A stretch of 64,000 nt of DNA from an uncultured Clostridia bacterium (GTDB taxonomy: Bacteria > Bacillota > Clostridia > TANB77 > CAG-508), in assembly GCA_948676835.1 (NCBI GenBank), contig CAPOZU010000005.1, positions 52,564-116,563 on the forward strand, read 5' to 3'. The notes beneath the pieces are model-generated. The model did no database searches. It was given only the letters and a program-made list of their open reading frames with translations, and was not told the DNA's origin. Positions within the stretch are counted from its first letter, which is position 1. Each line of letters begins with the position of its first letter. Below, piece after piece: positions 21,073 to 29,488 of this stretch. The translations under genes and the position numbers were made by a program.

Positions 21073-24000
21073 ATGAAAGTTAATTTAAAAAATAAGATTT
21101 CAAAATTATTTATAATTATACTAATGATATTAAGCGCTTTACTTGCTTGTAATGTATTAGCACAAGAACTAGAAGAACAAACCGAAGACAGTATAGTATA
21201 TGGAAAATTTATTATAAAGTCAGAACATATACATAATTATCCAGATGGTACCTATATACCATACTCAGATTTGAATGATTATTATGATGTATTCTGTTGC
21301 CAAAAGGGAACAGCATTACCAAGTATAAATCAAACAAAATTTACAGCAAATGGAGTTGAGTATTCATTTCCATATTTAACAATGAATGATATTGGAATGA
21401 CAATAGGAACTACAACAACAAGTGATGGGTCACCATTTGATGGACCTTATACACATAAAACAATAGGTATGTATAAATTAGAAGCTCATCATAAAGCAAC
21501 TCCTGAAGAAGCATACATTTTATCAGAAATGATAAAAGTTGATGGAATGGGAGAATATAATGAGTGCCAATTAGCATGGTGGAAAACAGAGGCTGGTAGC
21601 GAAGGAAAAAGTGATGAAGTTGCAGTAAATGCACTTAGCTTAGAGGCAAGAGCTTTTGAAGATTATATTAAACAAATTTGGGAAAATACATCTTCTTCAC
21701 AATTAAAAGAATCAGATTGTAAATATACAACAGCTAAATTTACAGATATTGATACAGGTGAAGAATTTGAAGTTCCAAATGCATTTGATATTGAATACAA
21801 ACCAGAATGGAATTATGAAGGAGATTGTGCAAAACCAACAGTAATGTATGATCAAACATTACAAGCATATACAGTAGGACCATTTGCAATAGATTATGTT
21901 GGTGAAACAATTCAATTTGGAGATAGAGAACAAGTTCAATTTGCTGGAATTACAGGAATGGAACTATATACAGATGCTTCAGATGATCCATTAATTTTAG
22001 GAACAGAATGGGAAATAATTTGTGAAGAAACAGTTAGAGCTGATGACATAGATTATGAATTCCCAAAATCTGGTGAAAAATTCTATATTAAACTTAACTA
22101 CATAGATGGAGCTACACAAATAACAAATATTAAAACACATTTTAGATATATGAATGCTGCTGGAGAATACGACAAACTACAAGGCAAATACTTTATGGCA
22201 ACTTGGGAAGAAGATTCAAAAGATAATAAAGATGAAGATGGAGACGTTGTAAGTACAACTTATTGGTTAGAATTAACAAATCTAGAAGAATTCGATTCAC
22301 AAAAATTAGCATTAGGTTTAAATGGTGCTAGATGGTATCAATATACAGATATAGATAGATCTATTGATATAAAATCTAAGAGCATTAAAATTATAAAAGA
22401 AGTTCAGAAAGATGGTAAAACAGTTGAATCAAACGATTTCTTCGATTTCAAAATAGAAGTTACAGGAGCAATTAATTCAGGAAGTGATAAATTAAGAGCA
22501 AGAGCAAATAAATCTGTAACATCACAAACATATTATTGGATGGCAGACAGCGAAGCTCCAGTATATACAGTAGAGGAAATTCCAACAGATGGATATAAAC
22601 TTATAAGCATAGAAAATAATGCAGGATCTTTAGATAGTAAAGAACCAATTGTTGTTAAAGCAATAAATGAACCAACAGATATAAATACAGGAAAAATTCA
22701 AATTACTAAGGAAATTCAAAAATCAACATTAGATTCTTCAAAATTCTCTTTTGTTGGTAAACCATTCAAATTCAAAGTAACAGTAAGTGGTACATTTGAT
22801 TATGAAGGTCAAACATATGAGAATAAAACACTTGAATTATATCCAGAAGTAACAGCTGTTTTAGAAGGTGAAAATAGAAATCCATGGACATCAAATGAAT
22901 TTACTTGGTATGATGAAGAAGCACCAGTATATACAGTAGAAGAAATTGAAGTTCCACAAGGTGCAGAACTTGTATCAGTAAAACCATCAGCTGGTGTATT
23001 ATCAAAAGATACTACAGTTGAAGTTAAAGCTGTAAACAAACATCTTGAAGAACAGGCTTCAATTGAAATCATTAAAAGATTAGAAAATTCAGATTACTTA
23101 TCTGAAGAAGAAATTAAAGCTTTAGAGTTCTACTTCACAATTCATGTAGATGGATATGATGATGTAGAAGTAATAGCAAAAGCAAGTAGAGAAGAAGTAG
23201 ATGGAAAATATGAATGGGTATGGAGAGGAGATAAAGCCCCAAACTATACTTGGTTATATGGAAATGCTCCTGCTTATACAATAACAGAACATGATAATCC
23301 AAAAGGAACATCACTTGTTTCTGCAAGTTCAGATAGTGGAGAAGTTACATTAGGTGGCTCAACTGTTTCTGGTACTCTAGTTGCAGATAAAGAGAAAAAA
23401 TTCATAATTAAAAATACACTTGTAAATAGATATGATTATGAAAGCAATAAAGGAAAACTAGAACTAACAAAAGTAATTAATGATACAGAAAGATTAAAAA
23501 ATAGAGACTACTCATTTGTAGTAACTTTAACTGGTAAATTTAGATTTGAAGGTGAATCTGAAGAATTATTAAAAACAGAAAGAACAATTCAATTTACAAA
23601 TGATTCATATGTTGAAATAGTAAAAGGTGAAATTAAACCAGGAACATATGTAAATGTTCATATAGATAGTGGTTTAACAAATACTTGGTCAACAGATTCA
23701 TTAGGAAAAGGTCAAATTGAATGGTATGGAGACAACACACCAGTTTACACAGTTGAAGAAGATTTATCTGGTAGCCGTGGTGAATATGTAAAATATAATA
23801 CAGTAACACCTTCAGCTGGAAACTTAGCAAAAAATGAAATTGTAAAAGTAAAAGCTGAAAACTATGGAGAAGAAGTAGAAAAAATATCAGGAAGAATCAA
23901 AATTATAAAAACTTTAGAAAATGCTGAAAAATATGATGCAAATTATATTAATTCATTAGTATTTAAATTTAAAGTTGAAGTAAATGGATATGAACCATAC

Positions 24001-27000
24001 ACTGTACAACTTAAAGCTAATCGTGTAGCTGATAAATTTGTTTGGGAATATGTATCTAATGACTTTTATTGGAACAAAGGAGAAGCTGCTCCAACTTATA
24101 CAATAGAAGAAATTGATTTACCAGAAGGCACAGAATTTGTATCAGCTCAAGGACCAGATGGTTCAAGTGTTTCAGGTACAAAAATTACAGGTACATTAAA
24201 ACCAGGTGAAAATGGTGATGTATTAATTTGTACAGAAAACTCATTTGTAAATAAATTAAAACAAATTCATGAAGGAAAAATAGCTATTAAGAAAATAGTT
24301 ACACATGAATCTTTAAATGGAAAAGAATTTAAATTTACATTAAAAATAAAAGGTACATTTACTTATAATGGAGAAGAAATTGTAAATGGAGAAAAAGTTG
24401 TTGAAGATATATCAATAACAGGAGGAAATACTTGGTCTTCAGATACAATTAAATGGGATGGAGATAATGCTCCTCAATACTCTGTAACAGAAGCTGAATC
24501 TGAAATAGCAAAACTTGTAAATGTTATAAATGGATCAGGAACTGTTTCAGATAATACTGTTAATGTAACATTTATAAACGAACCAATACAATTATCAGGA
24601 CGTTTAAAAATTCATAAAACAATAAAAGATCAACCAGCTAATAGTAATGATAAATTTACATTTAAAATTACAGTTGGTGATGAAAAACCATTTGAAGTTG
24701 CAATAAAAGCAGACGAAACATATGTATCTCAAGCTTACACATGGTTTGCAACAGAAGAAGCTCCAAAATACACAGTTGAAGAAGTTAATTTACCAAAAGG
24801 AGCAAAATTTGTTAGCTTAAGTAATGAAACAGGAAGCTTAGTTAAAGATGAAACAATTGCAATAGAAGCTGTAAACCAATATGATGTTCATAGAGGTAAA
24901 TTCATACTAGAAAAAGTAGTTGTTGAAGATAAAGCAAATCCAGAAGAATTACCAACATTCCAATTCAAAGTTTCAGTAACAGGTGAATTTGCTCTATCAG
25001 GAGATGAAAGCACAACAAATACTGTTTGGGAAGAAAATCCATCAATTACAGGTAATGGTACATATGAGTCACCAGAATTTGTATGGTATGGAGATGAACC
25101 ACCAGTAGTTCATGTAGAAGAGCTTGATGTAGAAGGTGGATCATGGAAATTATTAGGAATTTCAAATAATGATGCAGCGCTATTTGAAGATGAAACATTA
25201 AAAATAGTTGCTACAAATCAATTCAACCCAGGAATAATAATAGACTTAACATTCCAAATGGCTGGAACAGTATGGAATGATACACCACTTACAAACGATA
25301 AAAACATGGAAGGTTCAACACCTAATGGAAAATTAGATAATGGTGAATCTGGTGTTAAAGGAATAGAAGTTTACATTTATAAAGCAGGTACAGATGAATT
25401 AGCAACAATTTATGCTGATTCAAGTAAAAATGAAATTGAGCAACCTTTAATAACATCTGGAGATGGTAAATGGGATGCACCAAGAGTACCAGTATTAAGA
25501 GATGGAACATATGATGTAAAATTCGTATATGATGGTCAAACATATAAACCAACAACACCTTTAGTTACAGGTAGTGCAGAATCATTCAAAGGCTCAAGCA
25601 ATACAGGTACTAGTGGTAGAGCAGCTTGGTTAAATGACTCAATGGCTGATGATGTAAATAGAGAAGAAGTAAATAACAGATTAAAAGAAATAAAAGGAAA
25701 TTCACCAATTGATGGTGCAGGAAATACTGTTGGTAAAGCAGTAGGTAGTGATGGAAGTGAAGCAAACATCCTATACGAAAAATCATCTGGTGAAAATGAA
25801 AGTAGAATATCTTCTAAAGTTATTACTGTAGATAAAAATGGCAAAGTATTTGATCTATACAAAACAGAAGCAAGAACATCACAAGTTGGATTAACATATC
25901 CATTCGATCAAAGAATGCACTTAGAAAGCTTCGATATTATACCTAGTGAATTAGGTGTAAACTACAGATATGTATACTCAGCAACATATCCATACACATT
26001 ACACATTAACTTAGGATTAGTAAAAAGAGAAATTGCTGATGTTGATGCAATCAAAGATTTAGTAGAAGCTAAAGTTGTTGTAAATGAAAGACTATTAACA
26101 TATAAATTTAATAAATTAGCTGATGTAGGAAAAGATGTTTTAACAAGAGAAGCTTACTTAAATGGAACAGATGGAAATAACAATATGGAATATCAATTAG
26201 GATTCTATAAAACAGATTACTACTATAGAGCAGAAATTTATAAAGCAAGTCAAGCATATGATTATATGCAAAACTTCTATAAGAGTATAGGTCAAACATT
26301 AGATGCAACAAACTTAGAAGTATACTTAAAATATAGAATTTCAGTTTACAATGAATCACCAAGTTATCAAGTTACAATAAATGAAATTGCAGATTACTAT
26401 GATAGTACATTTGGTGAACCAATAAAAGAAGAAGTTAAAAAATATGTTCAAACAATAGACGGTAAAGAAACAAATTCTAGCGAATTAGAAACAGTTGCTA
26501 AAGCTTCTTATGTTGAACCATCAGGAGCACAAGTTAACTGGAATGTAAAAGAAACTGGAATAAATGGATCTGATGGAATTTCATATAATAAAATGACAAC
26601 AGATGCATTAAAAGATATGAAACTTGCTAGTGGAGAAAAAGCAGAAATGTTTGTTTACTTCAAAGTTCAACCTACAACAGTAGAAGGAATTACTAATACA
26701 ATTGAACTTGCAAGCAAATCAAATGTTGTTGAAATATCAAATTACTCTACTTATGGTAAAGATGGAAACATTGAAGGTAAGATTGATGTTGACTCAGCTC
26801 CAGACAATGTAAACATTAGAGATTACAATGAAAAAGCATACTATGAAGATGATACAGATTCAGCTCCAATATTACAATTAAAATTATATACAGAAAATGC
26901 TGAAAGAAGTATATCAGGTTATGCTTGGGAAGATAAACCAGAAAAGAATGAAGACAATAATACAGTAATCGGAAATGGTTTATATGATGAAGGTGATGAA

Positions 27001-29160
27001 GCATTAATTGGTGGTTTAACAACAGAATTAGTTGAAAAAATAAAAGTACCATCAGATGGTGGCTATGCAGAATATGATTTCTTATGGCCAACAAACGAAA
27101 ACTTAGCTTGTTTAGGGGGTAGAACTGTAGAAGACTTAACAGGATTTGACAGTACTACAGAAACATCAAGAGAAGTTGGAGATGGAGAAGGATCAAAAGT
27201 AGGTTCATACGAATTTACAGGTATACCAGTAGGTAATTACATTGTAAGATTTATGTATGGAAATGATAAATCAGAATTAGATGATACATTTGGAGTTACA
27301 GGAGATCCAGTTGCACTAAATGCAGATTCTAGTAAATTTGCATCTGATGAAAATATATTAGTTGCTAACTATGATGAAGATGTATATAAAACAACAGCAG
27401 CTGTATATAATGGTCAAGACTTTAAATCAACACTATATCAAGCAAAGAATAGTGAAGAAAAAACAGAATGGCATAACTTAAAAGATTACACAGATTACAA
27501 TACTGATTCAGACTTCGTAGAAAACGAAGCTAGAAGATTAGAGTCTATGGCAAATACAACAGTTATTACAAACGTAAATGGAACAGTTTTAGCAACAGCT
27601 AATAACTATAGTACATTAGAGGGTAATGATCCTGCAAACTATGATGCATCTGCAAACCATGCAGAATTATATAAAAATACTTATATGATTGCAGATAGTG
27701 GAAAAATTAACTTCAATTTAGAAAACATCGAAATCAATAGTGAAAATAGTGCTATGAAGAACTATGAAATCGAAACTGTTGAAAAAGCAAGTGAAGATGG
27801 TTCTATAAAAGTTATAGCTTATGAAAGAGCAAATGCATATGAAGTAAATGATGTTGCATTCGGTTTAATCAGAAGAGCTGAAACAAACATTGTTTTAGAT
27901 AAAGAAATTAAAACAATAAAATTAACAACAAACGACAACAGAGTAATATTTGATGCAGAATATGATATCGATTACAAAGTTGAATCTTTAAGTGCAAGAG
28001 AATTAGCAGATAAAGTAATTGTTGCAGACTTAGGAAGAGGATTATTTAGAAATAAATATCTAGTTGCAGATGTTAAATTATCACAAGTTAATTCAATTGG
28101 AACAGATGTAATGCAAGCATTAGATAAAGCTGAAAATAAATTAACAAACGATGAGCAATATGGTTCAGGAGTACAAAACTTCAGATTTATCAATGTTGAC
28201 GATACAATTTTACAAGGTACAACAATAGAAATTGGATATCAATTAACAGCATTAAATGTTGGTGAAACAGATACAGTAAGTCCAAGACTTGCAAATATCG
28301 CTACAGAAGAAATTCTAGACGACGATGGAAATGTATTATCAACAGCATCTAAGATTAAAATGTTAGCACAAGAAGTTGAAAATGAAAGAAAAACATTCTC
28401 AAGTAATCCACAAGATGTTAAAACATTAGACTTAGGAAAATATGTTGGTAGAGCATTCTACACAGGAGATACATCAGCTGATGAAATAGTAACAACAAGA
28501 GTTCGTCAAGTAGTTGATTATGTAGATACAGACGGAACATTTGCAGCAAATGATAATAATACTACAGATCATAGCTGGAGAAACACAAGTATTAATGAAT
28601 TACTAGGAGATGGTTATGAATCTGAAAGATTAATTGAAACATCATTACTTGTTGAACATGATTCAACAGATAAAAATGGTATTAAATACATCACAGATCA
28701 AAGAAACAATATAGTTCTAAGTATTGATAATTACGATACAATAGATGAATTAAACAACAGCGGATTTGAAAAAACATTATATCCATATGCAATTGCAAAT
28801 GCTGATGATACACGTGATTATAAATCATCAATTGATTTAACAATTACAAAAACAGTTTCAGCAACAGATGATGCAGACAACTTAGCATATGACAATATTG
28901 CAGAAATTGTAAAATTTGAAAACGTTGCAGCAAGAAGAGATGAAGCTACAATACCTGGTAATGCAAACCCAGGAGTAGAACAATTCTCAGAAGCATTACA
29001 AGAAAGAGACCAAAGTGCAACAGAGTTAGTAACATTTACACCACCTACAGGTCTTGAGGTTGGGTCAGGAATGACAATGCAAGTATTAATAATCACAGTA
29101 GTAGCATTAGGAGTTTTAGCTATAGGAATTGTAATCATCAAGAAAACAGTATTAAAATAA
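21073..29160 (+). CDS. Giant thioester-type surface adhesin B2 with eight Cna-B-like repeats, 2695 aa
   Basis: The ATG at 21073 follows AAGGAGGTG, which lies inside the last codons of A2. The signal peptide ends near VLA-Q (residue 30). A candidate thioester domain has Cys75/Cys76 in FCCQKG and Gln166 in CQLAWW, the same pattern as B1 (FC-x-E/Q-x-G and Q-x-A-x-W). From about nt 22370 to 25230 there are eight repeats of 90-140 aa. Each starts with a Lys-rich strand, holds a Y-T-V-E-E-like motif and ends near A-x-N, the Lys/Glu/Asn set of self-formed isopeptide bonds. SdrD_B-like and DUF11-like regions follow. The C-terminus has TPPTG, a membrane helix and a short basic tail. A terminator closes the operon. 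A stretched, protease-resistant stalk presenting the thioester head is the likely design; this is inference. Confidence 0.8.
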   Translation: MKVNLKNKISKLFIIILMILSALLACNVLAQELEEQTEDSIVYGKFIIKSEHIHNYPDGTYIPYSDLNDYYDVFCCQKGTALPSINQTKFTANGVEYSFPYLTMNDIGMTIGTTTTSDGSPFDGPYTHKTIGMYKLEAHHKATPEEAYILSEMIKVDGMGEYNECQLAWWKTEAGSEGKSDEVAVNALSLEARAFEDYIKQIWENTSSSQLKESDCKYTTAKFTDIDTGEEFEVPNAFDIEYKPEWNYEGDCAKPTVMYDQTLQAYTVGPFAIDYVGETIQFGDREQVQFAGITGMELYTDASDDPLILGTEWEIICEETVRADDIDYEFPKSGEKFYIKLNYIDGATQITNIKTHFRYMNAAGEYDKLQGKYFMATWEEDSKDNKDEDGDVVSTTYWLELTNLEEFDSQKLALGLNGARWYQYTDIDRSIDIKSKSIKIIKEVQKDGKTVESNDFFDFKIEVTGAINSGSDKLRARANKSVTSQTYYWMADSEAPVYTVEEIPTDGYKLISIENNAGSLDSKEPIVVKAINEPTDINTGKIQITKEIQKSTLDSSKFSFVGKPFKFKVTVSGTFDYEGQTYENKTLELYPEVTAVLEGENRNPWTSNEFTWYDEEAPVYTVEEIEVPQGAELVSVKPSAGVLSKDTTVEVKAVNKHLEEQASIEIIKRLENSDYLSEEEIKALEFYFTIHVDGYDDVEVIAKASREEVDGKYEWVWRGDKAPNYTWLYGNAPAYTITEHDNPKGTSLVSASSDSGEVTLGGSTVSGTLVADKEKKFIIKNTLVNRYDYESNKGKLELTKVINDTERLKNRDYSFVVTLTGKFRFEGESEELLKTERTIQFTNDSYVEIVKGEIKPGTYVNVHIDSGLTNTWSTDSLGKGQIEWYGDNTPVYTVEEDLSGSRGEYVKYNTVTPSAGNLAKNEIVKVKAENYGEEVEKISGRIKIIKTLENAEKYDANYINSLVFKFKVEVNGYEPYTVQLKANRVADKFVWEYVSNDFYWNKGEAAPTYTIEEIDLPEGTEFVSAQGPDGSSVSGTKITGTLKPGENGDVLICTENSFVNKLKQIHEGKIAIKKIVTHESLNGKEFKFTLKIKGTFTYNGEEIVNGEKVVEDISITGGNTWSSDTIKWDGDNAPQYSVTEAESEIAKLVNVINGSGTVSDNTVNVTFINEPIQLSGRLKIHKTIKDQPANSNDKFTFKITVGDEKPFEVAIKADETYVSQAYTWFATEEAPKYTVEEVNLPKGAKFVSLSNETGSLVKDETIAIEAVNQYDVHRGKFILEKVVVEDKANPEELPTFQFKVSVTGEFALSGDESTTNTVWEENPSITGNGTYESPEFVWYGDEPPVVHVEELDVEGGSWKLLGISNNDAALFEDETLKIVATNQFNPGIIIDLTFQMAGTVWNDTPLTNDKNMEGSTPNGKLDNGESGVKGIEVYIYKAGTDELATIYADSSKNEIEQPLITSGDGKWDAPRVPVLRDGTYDVKFVYDGQTYKPTTPLVTGSAESFKGSSNTGTSGRAAWLNDSMADDVNREEVNNRLKEIKGNSPIDGAGNTVGKAVGSDGSEANILYEKSSGENESRISSKVITVDKNGKVFDLYKTEARTSQVGLTYPFDQRMHLESFDIIPSELGVNYRYVYSATYPYTLHINLGLVKREIADVDAIKDLVEAKVVVNERLLTYKFNKLADVGKDVLTREAYLNGTDGNNNMEYQLGFYKTDYYYRAEIYKASQAYDYMQNFYKSIGQTLDATNLEVYLKYRISVYNESPSYQVTINEIADYYDSTFGEPIKEEVKKYVQTIDGKETNSSELETVAKASYVEPSGAQVNWNVKETGINGSDGISYNKMTTDALKDMKLASGEKAEMFVYFKVQPTTVEGITNTIELASKSNVVEISNYSTYGKDGNIEGKIDVDSAPDNVNIRDYNEKAYYEDDTDSAPILQLKLYTENAERSISGYAWEDKPEKNEDNNTVIGNGLYDEGDEALIGGLTTELVEKIKVPSDGGYAEYDFLWPTNENLACLGGRTVEDLTGFDSTTETSREVGDGEGSKVGSYEFTGIPVGNYIVRFMYGNDKSELDDTFGVTGDPVALNADSSKFASDENILVANYDEDVYKTTAAVYNGQDFKSTLYQAKNSEEKTEWHNLKDYTDYNTDSDFVENEARRLESMANTTVITNVNGTVLATANNYSTLEGNDPANYDASANHAELYKNTYMIADSGKINFNLENIEINSENSAMKNYEIETVEKASEDGSIKVIAYERANAYEVNDVAFGLIRRAETNIVLDKEIKTIKLTTNDNRVIFDAEYDIDYKVESLSARELADKVIVADLGRGLFRNKYLVADVKLSQVNSIGTDVMQALDKAENKLTNDEQYGSGVQNFRFINVDDTILQGTTIEIGYQLTALNVGETDTVSPRLANIATEEILDDDGNVLSTASKIKMLAQEVENERKTFSSNPQDVKTLDLGKYVGRAFYTGDTSADEIVTTRVRQVVDYVDTDGTFAANDNNTTDHSWRNTSINELLGDGYESERLIETSLLVEHDSTDKNGIKYITDQRNNIVLSIDNYDTIDELNNSGFEKTLYPYAIANADDTRDYKSSIDLTITKTVSATDDADNLAYDNIAEIVKFENVAARRDEATIPGNANPGVEQFSEALQERDQSATELVTFTPPTGLEVGSGMTMQVLIITVVALGVLAIGIVIIKKTVLK

Positions 29161-29178
29161 AATACTTCAATATAAGAA

Positions 29179-29212
29179 AATGAGATAGAATTTATTCTAT
29201 CTCATTTTTTTG
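29179..29212 (+). terminator. Rho-independent terminator of operon A2-B2
   Basis: TGAGATAGAA and TTCTATCTCA form a perfect stem with a TTTA loop, followed by seven T residues. Confidence 0.9.
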
Positions 29213-29223
29213 TGTAGAGGAAA

Positions 29224-29329
29224 TAATATATAATTTTTTAAAAGTTCGGGACCTGAATGGCGGGAACTGTTATTGTTGAAAAATATTTCAACAATAATGG
29301 GCTAAAACTTTTAAAAAATTCATATATTA
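29224..29329 (+). ncRNA. Unidentified structured RNA element upstream of spoIIE
   Basis: Bases 29224-29246 pair with 29306-29329 over 23 base pairs with a single bulged C at 29321. Inside, 29270-29281 and 29286-29297 form a perfect 12-bp hairpin with an AATA loop. Between them lie two unusually G-rich single strands, 29247-29269 (begins CGGGACCTGAATGGC) and 29298-29305 (TGGGCTAA). This two-stem, asymmetric-core layout is typical of riboswitches or small ribozymes, or of a palindromic mobile repeat. I could not match it to a family. A terminator-like hairpin lies about 85 nt downstream, before spoIIE. The strand is assumed from neighbouring genes. Confidence 0.55.
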
Positions 29330-29412
29330 CTTCCATTTATACTTGTATTTTTGCTATAAATGTAATAAAATAAATAAAAATTATCACAATTTGTATAAAA
29401 CTTTTTATATAT

Positions 29413-29441
29413 AAAGATTTTTTATGACAAAATCTTTTTTT
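29413..29441 (+). terminator. Terminator-like hairpin between the RNA element and spoIIE
   Basis: AAAGATTTT pairs with AAAATCTTT around a TTATGAC-type loop, followed by a T-run. It may end a transcript carrying the 29224-29329 element, or act as an attenuator for spoIIE, whose start codon is 48 nt further on. Confidence 0.55.
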
Positions 29442-29488
29442 ATGTTATGATTAAATATTTGTATATTAAAAGTGAGAGGTGGTTAAGG

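Noticed and set aside
21073..21170. B2 as a lipoprotein (Cys26 in the signal peptide)
   Set aside because: LLAC does not fit the lipobox well, and a normal signal peptidase site (VLA-Q) follows four residues later; a C-terminal membrane anchor is present.
29224..29329. Twister, HDV-like or guanidine riboswitch identity for the RNA element
   Set aside because: Single short matches (GAATGGC, GGCGGGA) are found, but the required arrangement of conserved strands is not, on either strand.
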